A stretch of DNA of 64,000 nucleotides, from contig NZ_SOZA01000002.1 in assembly GCF_004519305.1 (NCBI RefSeq), forward strand, positions 1 through 64,000, given 5' to 3'. A program made the position numbers and the translations under genes. Position 1 is the stretch's first letter. Each line of letters begins with the position of its first letter. The stretch is from Pseudomonas sp. RIT623 (lineage in GTDB: Bacteria; Pseudomonadota; Gammaproteobacteria; Pseudomonadales; Pseudomonadaceae). Below, one piece after another: positions 51,391 through 59,909 of this stretch. A model generated the notes under the pieces. The model was not told where the DNA came from. It searched no databases and saw nothing but the letters and a program-made list of their open reading frames with translations.

Positions 51391-52575
51391 ATGTCCGAAC
51401 GACACCTCGAACCCGACCTCGACTACCTCAAGCGGGTACTGCTGGAGATGCTCGCCATCCCCAGCCCCACCGGTTTCACCGACACCATCGTGCGCTACGT
51501 CGCCGAACGCCTGGACGAACTGGGCATTCCCTTCGAGCTGACTCGCCGCGGCACCATCCGCGCCACCCTCAAGGGTCGGCAGAATTCGCCCGACCGCGCC
51601 GTGTCCGCTCACCTGGACACCATCGGCGCCAGCGTGCGCCAGTTGCAGGACAACGGCCGCCTGGCACTGGCGGCGGTGGGCTGCTGGTCGAGCCGCTTCG
51701 CCGAGGGCAGCCGTGTCAGCGTGTTCACCGACACCGGCGTATACCGTGGCAGCGTGCTGCCGCTGATGGCCAGTGGGCACGCCTTCAACACCGCCATCGA
51801 CCAGATGCCGGTCAGCTGGGAGCACGTGGAAGTGCGCCTGGACGCCTACTGCGCCACCCGCGCCGATTGTGAAGCGCTGGGGATCGCCATCGGCGACTTC
51901 GTCGCCTTCGACCCGCTGCCCGAATTCACCGAAAGCGGCCATATCAGTGCCCGGCACCTCGACGACAAGGCCGGCGTGGCCGCCTTGCTGGCGGCGCTCA
52001 AGGCCGTGGTGGAGAGCGGCCGTCAACCACTGATCGACTGCCACCCGCTATTCACCATCACCGAGGAAACCGGCTCGGGCGCCGCAGGCGCCCTGCCTTG
52101 GGATGTCAGCGAGTTCGTCGGCATCGACATCGCGCCGGTGGCGCCGGGGCAGGCCTCCAGCGAGCATGCGGTGAGCGTGGCCATGCAGGATTCGTCCGGC
52201 CCCTACGACTACCACTTGTCGCGGCACCTGCTGAAACTGGCCGGCGACCAGGACCTGCCGGTGCGCCGCGACCTGTTCCGCTACTATTTCAGCGACGCCC
52301 ACTCGGCAGTGACCGCCGGCCACGATATCCGCACCGCGCTGGTGGCGTTCGGCTGCGATGCCACCCATGGTTATGAACGCACCCATATCGACAGCCTCGC
52401 CGCCCTGAGCAAACTATTGGCCGGCTACCTGCTCAGCCCACCGGTGTTCGCCAGCGACTCGCAACCGGCCAGCGCCTCGCTGGAGCGCTTCAGCCATCAG
52501 CTGGAACATGACGCGCAAATGGAGAGCGAGACCCGGGTGCCGGCGGTGGACAGCCTGGTGGGAAACAAAGGCTGA
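51391..52575 (+). CDS. M42-family peptidase of the NAGGN osmolyte system
   Basis: The 394-residue protein has the zinc aminopeptidase layout: VSAHLDTIGASVRQL with the first His-Asp ligand pair, RHLDDKAGVAALLAALK with the bridging Asp, TITEETGSGAAGAL with the catalytic Glu pair, and a C-terminal HGYERTH segment. In pseudomonads such a gene accompanies asnO and ngg and may break down NAGGN or recycle its precursors; that role is inferred from context. ACCGGAG lies before the ATG. Confidence 0.9.
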   Translation: MSERHLEPDLDYLKRVLLEMLAIPSPTGFTDTIVRYVAERLDELGIPFELTRRGTIRATLKGRQNSPDRAVSAHLDTIGASVRQLQDNGRLALAAVGCWSSRFAEGSRVSVFTDTGVYRGSVLPLMASGHAFNTAIDQMPVSWEHVEVRLDAYCATRADCEALGIAIGDFVAFDPLPEFTESGHISARHLDDKAGVAALLAALKAVVESGRQPLIDCHPLFTITEETGSGAAGALPWDVSEFVGIDIAPVAPGQASSEHAVSVAMQDSSGPYDYHLSRHLLKLAGDQDLPVRRDLFRYYFSDAHSAVTAGHDIRTALVAFGCDATHGYERTHIDSLAALSKLLAGYLLSPPVFASDSQPASASLERFSHQLEHDAQMESETRVPAVDSLVGNKG

Positions 52576-52628
52576 CGCCCTGGGCCCCTGGGGTGGCCAC
52601 AAATGCCGGTGCCTGCCACCGCGGTGCC

Positions 52629-52656
52629 TGGTTCGCCAGCAAGCTGGCTCCTACAG
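52629..52656. repeat. Single REP half-unit
   Basis: TGGTTCGCCAGCAAGCTGGC followed by TCCTACAG is an unpaired REP unit directly adjoining the perfect palindrome at 52657-52691. Confidence 0.65.
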
Positions 52657-52691
52657 GCGTGAGCATGCTCTCTGACACAGCATGCTCACGC
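52657..52691. promoter_or_regulatory. Perfect 13-bp inverted repeat with GAGCATGCTC core
   Basis: GCGTGAGCATGCT (52657-52669) and AGCATGCTCACGC (52679-52691) pair perfectly around nine bases. The left arm itself contains the 10-bp palindrome GAGCATGCTC. It lies about 50 bases before yheU. It could be a terminator for the M42 gene (no U-tract) or an operator. Confidence 0.5.
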
Positions 52692-52737
52692 AATTTCACG
52701 TAGCATGCACACACCCCCACCACCATCGCCCCAGACC

Positions 52738-52965
52738 ATGCTGATCCCCCACGAGCAACTCGAAGCCGAAACCCTGACCCGCCTGATCGAAGACTTCGTC
52801 ACCCGCGACGGCACCGACAACGGCGATGACACGCCGCTGGAAACCCGAGTCCTGCGCGTGCGCCAGGCGCTGGCCAGGGGCCAGGCGTTCATTTTGTTCG
52901 ACATGGACAGCCAGCAGTGCCAGTTGCTGGCCAGGCACGAAGTGCCCCGCGAGTTGCTCGAGTGA
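52738..52965 (+). CDS. yheU: YheU-family (UPF0270) small protein
   Basis: The 75-residue protein MLIPHEQLEAETLTRLIEDF and onward matches YheU (MLIPxxxLxxETLxxLIExFVxRxGTDxG), including RDGTDNGDDTPLETRV. The start at ATG 52738 gives the usual length; an upstream in-frame ATG at 52705 adds 11 proline-rich residues without similarity. No clear Shine-Dalgarno precedes either. Function unknown. It is convergent with rsmI. Confidence 0.87.
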   Translation: MLIPHEQLEAETLTRLIEDFVTRDGTDNGDDTPLETRVLRVRQALARGQAFILFDMDSQQCQLLARHEVPRELLE

Positions 52966-52983
52966 CGCCCCGGGCGCTGGCTA

Positions 52984-53172
52984 TCAGGCTTGCGCCTCCT
53001 CCCGCGCCTGCGCCTTGATCCGCTTGTACACCTCGACCCGGTGTACCTCCACCTCGCGCGGTGCAATGATGCCGAAACGCACCTGCCCGCCCTTCTCGAT
53101 CCCCATCACCTGGATGCGGATGTCATCTGCAATGACGATCACCTCGCCTTTTTCACGTCCGATTACCAGCAT
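52984..53172 (-). CDS. rsmI: CsrA/RsmA-family translational regulator RsmI
   Basis: The 62-residue protein has the CsrA fold with MLVIGREKGEVIVIADDIRI, GGQVRFGIIAPREVEVHRVEVYKRI; the conserved C-terminal Arg of the RNA-binding surface is in VHRVEVY. The GREKGEVIVI start separates it from RsmA and RsmE and matches RsmI, the third paralogue of P. putida. It binds GGA motifs in mRNA leaders. Its own leader holds AGGAGGA directly before the ATG, overlapping the ribosome-binding site. Confidence 0.9.
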   Translation of the reverse strand: MLVIGREKGEVIVIADDIRIQVMGIEKGGQVRFGIIAPREVEVHRVEVYKRIKAQAREEAQA

Positions 53173-53297
53173 GTACCGATCCTCCTGCTCACGGGAAAAT
53201 CGGAGACTGCACCGGCCGCCTTCACCTACTCAATCGTTCACCAGACAAATAGACCGATCCCACATAAAGCGGTAAATATCCCTACAGATCATTCCTG

Positions 53298-54113
53298 TTA
53301 ATGGCTGTTTCTGCGCTGTTTCGCGCGCATTTTCAGCGCCATCTCGGCCATCTCGTCATACAGCCGCTGCGGCGCCTGGCACTTGAGCTGCCAGGCCTGG
53401 CGTCCGGCTTCGTGCGGCAGGATGAGGAACTCCCCCGCCGCGACCTGGGCATGGATATGCTCGGCGATATCGGCGGCACTGATCGGCGAGCCCTCGAGCA
53501 GCTTGCCCACCTGGGCCTTCATCGCCGGGTCCGGGCCGCGGAACGAGTCGAGCAGGTTGGTCTGGAAGAACGATGGGCAGACCACATGCACCGCCACCTC
53601 GACCTGGCGCAGTTCCACCAGCAGGCTCTCGGACAACGCCAGCACGCCGGCCTTGGCGACGTTGTAGTTGCTCATGCCCGGGCCCTGCATCAGGGCCGCC
53701 ATCGAGGCGATATTGATGATCCGCCCACGGCTGCGCTCGAGCTGCGCCAGGAATGCCTTGCAGCCCTTGACCACGCCCATCAGGTTGACCGCGATCTGCC
53801 AGTCCCAATCCTCCAGGGACAACTCGGCGAAAAAACCACCCGCGGCCACCCCGGCATTGTTGACGATCGCGTCGATGCCGCCGAACTTCTCCTCGCAGGC
53901 CTGGGCCAAGGCGGTGAGCTGGCTGTAGTCGCGCACGTCGCAACGCTGGATGAAGCCGTCGCCGCCGGCCTGGCGCACCAGCGCCAGGGTTTCCTGCAGC
54001 CCGGCCTCGTTGACATCGGCCAAGGCCAGGCGCCAGCCGTCTCGCGCCCAGCGCAGGGCGATCTCGCGGCCCAGGCCGGAGCCGGCCCCGGTGATCATCA
54101 TTCGGTTGTGCAT
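53298..54113 (-). CDS. Short-chain dehydrogenase/reductase
   Basis: The 271-residue classical SDR has the cofactor motif ITGAGSGLGREIALRWA near residue 8, NNAGVAAGG, IASMAALMQGPGMSNYNVAK with the catalytic Ser-Tyr-Lys set. Substrate unknown. The ATG at 54113 is preferred over a TTG at 54119; AAGGCG is eight bases upstream. It stands alone between rsmI and the DUF3309 gene. Confidence 0.88.
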   Translation of the reverse strand: MHNRMMITGAGSGLGREIALRWARDGWRLALADVNEAGLQETLALVRQAGGDGFIQRCDVRDYSQLTALAQACEEKFGGIDAIVNNAGVAAGGFFAELSLEDWDWQIAVNLMGVVKGCKAFLAQLERSRGRIINIASMAALMQGPGMSNYNVAKAGVLALSESLLVELRQVEVAVHVVCPSFFQTNLLDSFRGPDPAMKAQVGKLLEGSPISAADIAEHIHAQVAAGEFLILPHEAGRQAWQLKCQAPQRLYDEMAEMALKMRAKQRRNSH

Positions 54114-54316
54114 GGTCAAGCGCCTTGAACAGTGAGAGTGGGCTGGAGTCTAGCCAGAACCCCCCCCTGGCGGTGCGGCATCAGGGTGCTGAATACAGCG
54201 GTATCCAAGCTGCGGGCGCCCAAAACGGATTGAATTTTTGCCTGACGGTACCGGTCGGAATCTGTAAGCGCCCGGCCTCGCCTGCGCCAGCCCTTCCATC
54301 ACGCAAGGACTCCACC

Positions 54317-54469
54317 ATGACCACGATCCTCATCATCATCCTGATCCTGCTGCTGATCGGTGGCTTACCGGTCTTCCCCCATTCCCGCGCCTGGGGCTAT
54401 GGCCCGTCCGGTATTGTCGGCGTGGTGCTGGTGATCCTGCTGATCCTGGTGTTGCTGGGCCACATATGA
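54317..54469 (+). CDS. DUF3309 small membrane protein
   Basis: The 50-residue protein TTILIIILILLLIGGLPVF, then PHSRAWGYGPSGIVG and a second hydrophobic run, matches the DUF3309 family: two membrane segments with a WGYGPSG hinge. AAGGA lies eight bases before the ATG. It is a stand-alone gene with a terminator 15 bases downstream. Function unknown; in pseudomonads related genes are often stress-induced (general knowledge, not shown here). Confidence 0.85.
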   Translation: MTTILIIILILLLIGGLPVFPHSRAWGYGPSGIVGVVLVILLILVLLGHI

Positions 54470-54483
54470 CGCCCTGAAACGAC

Positions 54484-54509
54484 AACGCCCCGGCTTGGGC
54501 CGGGGCGTT
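54484..54509. terminator. Bidirectional terminator between DUF3309 gene and actP
   Basis: AACGCCCCGGC (54484-54494) and GCCGGGGCGTT (54499-54509) form an 11-bp perfect stem with a four-base loop between the convergent genes. There is no long U-run on either side. Confidence 0.85.
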
Positions 54510-54528
54510 GCGCGTTCAGCTCAACAGG

Positions 54529-56193
54529 TCAGTGCGAGACCGCGCCGCTGGCCCCCAGGCCAGTCTGCGAACGGACGAACTGCGGGAAGAACAGCGCGCG
54601 CTCGTCTTCAGCGGCCTTGGACTTGTCGGTGACCGAGAAGAACCAGATGCCGGCGAAGGCGATGATCATCGAGAACAGTGCCGGGTACTCATACGGGTAA
54701 ATGGCTTTCTCATGGCCGAGGATCTGCACCCAGATGGTCGGGCCGAGGACCATCAGGCCCACCGCGCTGATCAAGCCCATCCAGCCACCGATCATGGCGC
54801 CGCGGGTGGTCAGCTTCTTCCAGTACATCGAGAGCAGCAGGACCGGGAAGTTGCAGCTGGCGGCGATGGAGAACGCCAGGCCGACCATGAAGGCGATGTT
54901 CTGGTTCTCGAACAGGATGCCCAGGCCAATCGCCAGCACGCCCAGGGCAACGGTGGTGATCTTCGACACGCGAATCTCGTCCTTGTCGTTGGCCTTGCCT
55001 TTGCGCCAGACACTGGCGTAAAGGTCGTGGGACACCGCCGAGGCGCCGGCCAGGGTCAAGCCGGCGACCACCGCCAGGATGGTGGCGAAGGCCACCGCCG
55101 AGATGAAGCCGAGGAAGATGCTACCGCCCACCGCATCGGCAAGGTGCACCGCGGCCATGTTGTTGCCACCCAGCAGGGCGCCGGCGGCATCCTTGAAGTC
55201 CGGGTTGGTGCTGACCAGCAGGATCGCGCCGAAGCCGATGATGAAGGTCAGAATGTAGAAGTAGCCGATGAAGCCGGTGGCGTAGAGCACGCTCTTGCGC
55301 GCTTCCTTGGCATCGCTGACGGTGAAGAAGCGCATCAGGATGTGCGGCAGGCCAGCGGTGCCGAACATCAGCGCCAGGCCCAAGGAGAATGCCGAGATCG
55401 GGTCCTTGACCAGGCCGCCCGGGCTCATGATCGCCTCGCCCTTGGCATGCACCTTGATCGCCTCGGAGAACAGCGTGTTGAAGTCGAAGCCCACGTGTTT
55501 CATCACCATCAGTGCCATGAAGCTGGCACCGGACAGCAGCAGCACCGCCTTGATGATCTGCACCCAGGTGGTGGCGAGCATGCCGCCGAACAACACGTAC
55601 AGGCACATCAGGATGCCGACCAGGATCACCGCGACATGGTAGTCGAGGCCGAACAGCAGTTGGATCAGCTTGCCGGCACCGACCATCTGCGCGATCAGGT
55701 AGAAGGCCACCACCACCAGCGAACCGGAGGCCGACAGGGTGCGGATCTCTTTTTGCCCGAGGCGGTATGAGGCGACGTCGGCGAAGGTGTACTTGCCAAG
55801 GTTGCGCAGGCGTTCGGCAATCAGGAACAGGATGATCGGCCAGCCGACCAGGAAACCGATGGAGTAGATCAGGCCATCGTAGCCGGAGGTGAACACCAGC
55901 GCGGAAATGCCCAGGAACGAGGCCGCCGACATGTAGTCGCCGGCAATCGCCAGGCCGTTCTGGAAGCCGGTGATGCGGCCACCGGCAGCATAATAGTCAG
56001 ACGCCGACTTGTTGCGCTTGGAGGCCCAGTAGGTAATCCCCAGGGTGAAACAAACGAAGGCCACGAACATGGCGATCGCCGAAACGTTCAGCGGCTGCTT
56101 GTGCACCTCGCCGGTCAGGGCGTCGGCGGCCCACACGGCGGGTGCGAAAGCGCCGCAGGCCAGAACGGCCAGGGTCTTGGCGTGACGGATCAT
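54529..56193 (-). CDS. actP: Cation/acetate symporter ActP
   Basis: ActP takes up acetate with sodium or protons. The 554-residue SSS-family protein has a signal-like first helix and about 13 membrane segments. Family motifs include [29 protein letters not shown] in the first substrate region (quoted in part as [13 protein letters not shown]), [15 protein letters not shown] and [16 protein letters not shown]. It overlaps yjcH by four bases, so the two are translated together. A terminator lies 20 bases beyond its stop. Confidence 0.94.
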   Translation of the reverse strand: MIRHAKTLAVLACGAFAPAVWAADALTGEVHKQPLNVSAIAMFVAFVCFTLGITYWASKRNKSASDYYAAGGRITGFQNGLAIAGDYMSAASFLGISALVFTSGYDGLIYSIGFLVGWPIILFLIAERLRNLGKYTFADVASYRLGQKEIRTLSASGSLVVVAFYLIAQMVGAGKLIQLLFGLDYHVAVILVGILMCLYVLFGGMLATTWVQIIKAVLLLSGASFMALMVMKHVGFDFNTLFSEAIKVHAKGEAIMSPGGLVKDPISAFSLGLALMFGTAGLPHILMRFFTVSDAKEARKSVLYATGFIGYFYILTFIIGFGAILLVSTNPDFKDAAGALLGGNNMAAVHLADAVGGSIFLGFISAVAFATILAVVAGLTLAGASAVSHDLYASVWRKGKANDKDEIRVSKITTVALGVLAIGLGILFENQNIAFMVGLAFSIAASCNFPVLLLSMYWKKLTTRGAMIGGWMGLISAVGLMVLGPTIWVQILGHEKAIYPYEYPALFSMIIAFAGIWFFSVTDKSKAAEDERALFFPQFVRSQTGLGASGAVSH

Positions 56194-56501
56194 TGCTTGG
56201 CCTCCTCGAGGATCGCCTTGTTCAATTCATCGAACTCGCCGTTGGCGCGGCGCACGTAGATGGCGGTGAGCACGAACGCCGAGACGATCAGGCCGACACC
56301 CAGGGGAATACCCCAGGTGATCGACGAATCGGGGCTCAACTTGGCACCCAGCAGATGCGGGCCATAGGCGATGAGGAGGATGAAGGCGCAGTAGAGGCCG
56401 AGCATGATCGCCGAGAGAATCCAGGCGAAACGCTCGCGCTTGGTGACCAGCTCCTTGAAGCGCGGGCTGTTCTGTATCGAGAGGTAAATGCTGTCGTTCA
56501 T
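56190..56501 (-). CDS. yjcH: DUF485 membrane protein YjcH
   Basis: The 103-residue protein has two membrane segments (about residues 28-50 and 65-85) and the DUF485 pattern [54 protein letters not shown]. It is the usual partner encoded just before ActP; its exact role in acetate uptake is unknown. The gene starts an operon with actP. Confidence 0.93.
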   Translation of the reverse strand: MNDSIYLSIQNSPRFKELVTKRERFAWILSAIMLGLYCAFILLIAYGPHLLGAKLSPDSSITWGIPLGVGLIVSAFVLTAIYVRRANGEFDELNKAILEEAKQ

Positions 56502-56629
56502 TGTTTTTGTCCTAGCAGCACAGATTAGGGAGAACCCGACTCCACTTTATGCTGCCGTTGGACGCCAACCAGACGACCTTAGTCTTAGATGCAACGGTGT
56601 TTTACAGATTTGGTAACAACCCGTCGTAG

Positions 56630-56694
56630 ATCGCGGGCCAAGCCCACTCCCACGCAGTACTTCGAAATCCGCGGGAGCGGGCTTGGCCCGCGAT
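56630..56694. repeat. REP-like inverted pair, GCGGGCCAAGCCC type
   Basis: ATCGCGGGCCAAGCCCACTC (56630-56649) and the inverted GGGAGCGGGCTTGGCCCGCGAT (56673-56694) form a long stem. Sequence type differs from the GGCCTTGT REPs and resembles the half at 63355-63380. It lies between the betaine-binding protein and yjcH. Confidence 0.8.
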
Positions 56695-56714
56695 AGGCAT
56701 ACGCCAACTTCCGA

Positions 56715-57572
56715 TTATTTACCCGTCCACTCCTTGACCCGTTCCGGGTGCTTGGCCACCCAGTCCTTGGCCGCGGCTTCAGGCTTGGCACCCTCCTGGA
56801 TCGCCAGCATCACCTCGCCGATCTCATCCTTGGACTGCCACTGGAATTTCTTCAGGAACTCGGCCACTTCCGGTGCCTTGCTCGCCAGCCCCTTGCTGCC
56901 GATGCTGTTGACCGTCTCGGCCGCGCCATAGACGCCCTTGGGGTCCTCGAGGAACTTCAGCTTCCACTTGGCGAACATCCAGTGCGGCACCCAGCCAGTC
57001 ACCGCGATGGACTGCTGCTTGGCGTAGGAACGCCCCAGCTCGGCGGTCATCGCCGCGCCAGAACTGGCGGTGAGCTTGTAGCCCGTCAGCTCGTAGTCCT
57101 TGATCGCCTGCTCGGTCTTGAGCATCACCCCGGAACCGGCGTCGATGCCGACGATCTTCTGCTTGAAGCTGGTGTCGGTCTTGAGGTCGGCAATGCTGCT
57201 GGCCTTGACGTACTCGGGGACGATCAGGCCGATCTTGGCGTCCTTGAAGTTGGGGCCGTAGTCGACCACGTTGTCCTTGTTCTTGGCCCAATACTCGCCG
57301 TGGGTCACCGGCAGCCACGCCGACAGCATGGCATCCAGCTTGCCGGTGGCCACGCCCTGCCACATGATGCCGGTGGCCACCGCCTGCAGCTTCACGTCAT
57401 AGCCGAGTTTCTGCCTGATCACTTCGGCGGCCACGTTGGTGGTCGCCACGCTGTCCGACCAGCCGTCCACGTAACCGATGCTTACTTCCTTGGCCATTGC
57501 CTGCGCGGTGCTCATGGCCAATACCAGGGCGGTGCCCACGCCCAGGAAACGTCGCATTCTTGTAATCGTCAT
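56715..57572 (-). CDS. betX: Glycine betaine-type ABC substrate-binding protein (BetX-like)
   Basis: The 285-residue OpuAC-family protein has a signal peptide (RRFLGVGTALVLAMSTAQA, cleavage near residue 27). Aromatic segments typical of the quaternary-amine binding cage are present: DGWSDSVATTN, MLSAWLPVTHGEYW, GWVPHWMFAKW. In P. aeruginosa the equivalent gene also lies beside actP/yjcH and encodes an orphan betaine-binding protein; the symbol is from that match by memory. No permease or ATPase gene lies nearby. ATG 57572 is used; a TTG lies one codon upstream. Confidence 0.87.
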   Translation of the reverse strand: MTITRMRRFLGVGTALVLAMSTAQAMAKEVSIGYVDGWSDSVATTNVAAEVIRQKLGYDVKLQAVATGIMWQGVATGKLDAMLSAWLPVTHGEYWAKNKDNVVDYGPNFKDAKIGLIVPEYVKASSIADLKTDTSFKQKIVGIDAGSGVMLKTEQAIKDYELTGYKLTASSGAAMTAELGRSYAKQQSIAVTGWVPHWMFAKWKLKFLEDPKGVYGAAETVNSIGSKGLASKAPEVAEFLKKFQWQSKDEIGEVMLAIQEGAKPEAAAKDWVAKHPERVKEWTGK

Positions 57573-57794
57573 CAAGGCATCCCCTCGTCAGGTCTTGGAG
57601 AGTGCATCATCGACCTGCCCCCGCGCGCGACCTGCTCTGTCAGCGACCTCCAGCGAACGATCAGCGACAGCACTGTGCCATTAACGCCATCGCGCGCCGT
57701 GGCCCTGCGCGATCCTTGCATGCCAAAGGCTTGGCGGCGGGCTACTATCACAGGCCCTTGGGGCGGCACAGCAGCCCCGTATCCGAATTCGACG

Positions 57795-59351
57795 ATGGAC
57801 CGCCCGATGTCGCGCCTTCTCTACCTGTTCGCCTGCCTGCTGGCCATGCTTGGCCTGGGCGCCCTCTGGCATGGCCTGGGCAAGCCCGTGCACCTGCCCG
57901 ACGCCGCCAGCCCGACGCACAAGCTGCAATGCGCCTCCTACACCCCATTCGACAAGGACCAGTCGCCGTTCGACCAGCCGTTTCGCTTGCGCCCAGCACG
58001 CATGGACGCCGACCTGGCACTGCTCGCCGAGCGTTTCCAGTGCATTCGCACCTATTCGCAGACCGGCCTCGAGGCGATCCCGGCGCTGGCCCGCAAGCAC
58101 GGCCTGAAAGTGATGCTCGGCGCCTGGGTCAACGCCAACCCGGTCGACACCGACAAGGAAATCGACCTGCTGATCGCCGCCGCCAAGGCCAACCCGGACG
58201 TGGTCAGCGCGGTGATCGTCGGCAACGAGGCGTTGCTACGCAAGGAGGTCACCGGCCAGCGCCTGGCCGCGCTGGTCGCCAAGGTCAAAAGCCAGGTGCA
58301 GGTGCCGGTGACCTACGCCGATGTCTGGGAGTTCTGGCTGCAACACCCCGAGGTGGCGCCGGCGGTGGACTTCCTGACCATCCACCTGCTGCCGTACTGG
58401 GAGGACGATCCGCACGGCATCGACGCGGCGCTGGCCCATGTCGCCGAGGTGCGCCAGGTGTTCGGCAAGCGTTTCGCGCCCAAGGATGTGCTGATTGGCG
58501 AAACCGGCTGGCCCAGCGAAGGCCGCCAGCGCGAGACCGCGGTGCCGAGCCGGGTCAACGAGGCGCGTTTCATCCGTGGCTTCGTCGCCCTGGCCGAAGC
58601 CAATGGCTGGCGCTACAACCTGATCGAGGCCTTCGACCAGCCGTGGAAACGTGCCAGCGAAGGTGCGGTAGGTGGTTATTGGGGCCTGTACGATGCCAAC
58701 CGCCAGGACAAGGGCGTGCTCGAAGGGCCGGTGAGCAACCTGGCGCTGTGGCGGCAATGGTGGCTGGCCAGCGCACTGGTGTTGCTGGCCACCCTGGCGT
58801 TGGCCGGGCGCCCGGCGGATCGCCGCGCCGCCCTGCTGCTGCCGCTGCTGGCGGCGCTGGGCGCCGCCAGCCTGGGACTGTGGGGCGAGCTGATGCGTAC
58901 CCATGCGAGGTTCGCCGGGGAATGGCTATGGGCGCTGGCATTGACCGGGTTGAACCTGCTGGTGCTGGCCCACGCGGCCCTGGTCCTGGCCCGGCGCGAG
59001 GGCTGGCGGCAACGGCTGTTTGCCTGGCTGCAGGCGCGCGCCGGCATCTGGCTGCTGGCCGCAGGCTTCGCCGCGGCGGTCAGCATGCTGGCGCTGGTGT
59101 TCGACCCGCGCTATCGCAGCTTCCCCAGTGCCGCGCTGCTACTGCCGGCGGTAGTTTATCTGCTCCGGCCGGTGCCGGCGCGGCGGGCGGAGGTGGCGTT
59201 GCTGGCGTTCATCGTCGGCGCCGGCATAGCACCCCAGTTGTGGCGCGAGGGGCTGGCCAACCAGCAGGCCTGGGGCTGGGCGCTGGTTAGCGTGCTGATG
59301 GTCGGGGCACTGTGGCGCAGCCTCAGGTTGCGCCCCGCGCTCACCTCCTGA
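57795..59351 (+). CDS. GH17-family membrane glucan-active protein
   Basis: The 518-residue protein has an N-terminal membrane anchor, a GH17-like domain (about residues 45-310) and about six membrane segments at the C-terminus (about 325-515). The two catalytic glutamates are visible: Glu145 in IVGNEALLRK and Glu236 in IGETGWPSEG. GH17 enzymes hydrolyse or transglycosylate beta-1,3-glucans; bacterial membrane members are linked to glucan synthesis, so this may modify a periplasmic glucan. An alternative start is ATG 57807. Its end overlaps the convergent small gene by 11 bases. Confidence 0.85.
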   Translation: MDRPMSRLLYLFACLLAMLGLGALWHGLGKPVHLPDAASPTHKLQCASYTPFDKDQSPFDQPFRLRPARMDADLALLAERFQCIRTYSQTGLEAIPALARKHGLKVMLGAWVNANPVDTDKEIDLLIAAAKANPDVVSAVIVGNEALLRKEVTGQRLAALVAKVKSQVQVPVTYADVWEFWLQHPEVAPAVDFLTIHLLPYWEDDPHGIDAALAHVAEVRQVFGKRFAPKDVLIGETGWPSEGRQRETAVPSRVNEARFIRGFVALAEANGWRYNLIEAFDQPWKRASEGAVGGYWGLYDANRQDKGVLEGPVSNLALWRQWWLASALVLLATLALAGRPADRRAALLLPLLAALGAASLGLWGELMRTHARFAGEWLWALALTGLNLLVLAHAALVLARREGWRQRLFAWLQARAGIWLLAAGFAAAVSMLALVFDPRYRSFPSAALLLPAVVYLLRPVPARRAEVALLAFIVGAGIAPQLWREGLANQQAWGWALVSVLMVGALWRSLRLRPALTS

Positions 59352-59694
59352 CCAACCGCAAGCCGGCCAAGACCAGCGCAAATACCGCGATGCTCGCGGT
59401 ATACAGCACCAACGCCGGTACCCCGCACAGCAGCGCCAGCCCTGCCAGCCATCTGCCGCCCCGACGGGGCGTTACCTGGGCCAACAGTGCCAGCCCCAGC
59501 GCCGCCCAGGCCATCACCTGAAAGTGAATCGCCAGCCCCATCAGCGACCGTACCCGGCACTGCCAGAGTTCGCCAGGCACCGCGCACAAGCCCACCCAGC
59601 GGGCGTCCTCCATCAACCCGTAACGCACGCCATAACTGGCTGCCAGCCACGACGCCAGACACAACACCGCCCAGACCGGCCACGAACGCGTCAT
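59341..59694 (-). CDS. Hypothetical small membrane protein
   Basis: The 117-residue protein has about three hydrophobic segments (residues 5-22, 51-73, 82-112) and a cysteine pair in GLCAVPGELWQCRVR. I do not recognise a family. Its 3' end overlaps the GH17 gene on the opposite strand by 11 bases. It may be species-group specific; coding is supported by high third-position GC and membrane-like residue pattern. Confidence 0.65.
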   Translation of the reverse strand: MTRSWPVWAVLCLASWLAASYGVRYGLMEDARWVGLCAVPGELWQCRVRSLMGLAIHFQVMAWAALGLALLAQVTPRRGGRWLAGLALLCGVPALVLYTASIAVFALVLAGLRLVRR

Positions 59695-59909
59695 CCAGCT
59701 CTCCCATTGCGGTAATCGAAATGCTGCATGATCCCCCAGGGGGCGTTGTAAGGCAAAATCATGGCCCTGCAGCTATGTTGCACAAGACACGGATTGCCGG
59801 CTGCGGCAACATCTGGCGCGACAAAGGCATGAGCGGCGGGCAACTTTGCACCCGTTGCCATGGTCCTAGCCTGCGTACTGCACGACCTTGCGTTTTCCTG
59901 GGGGACTAC

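Noticed and set aside
56748..57794. Upstream extension of the GH17 frame into the betX region
   Set aside because: It runs antisense through betX; the conserved protein begins at the ATG at 57795 (or 57807).
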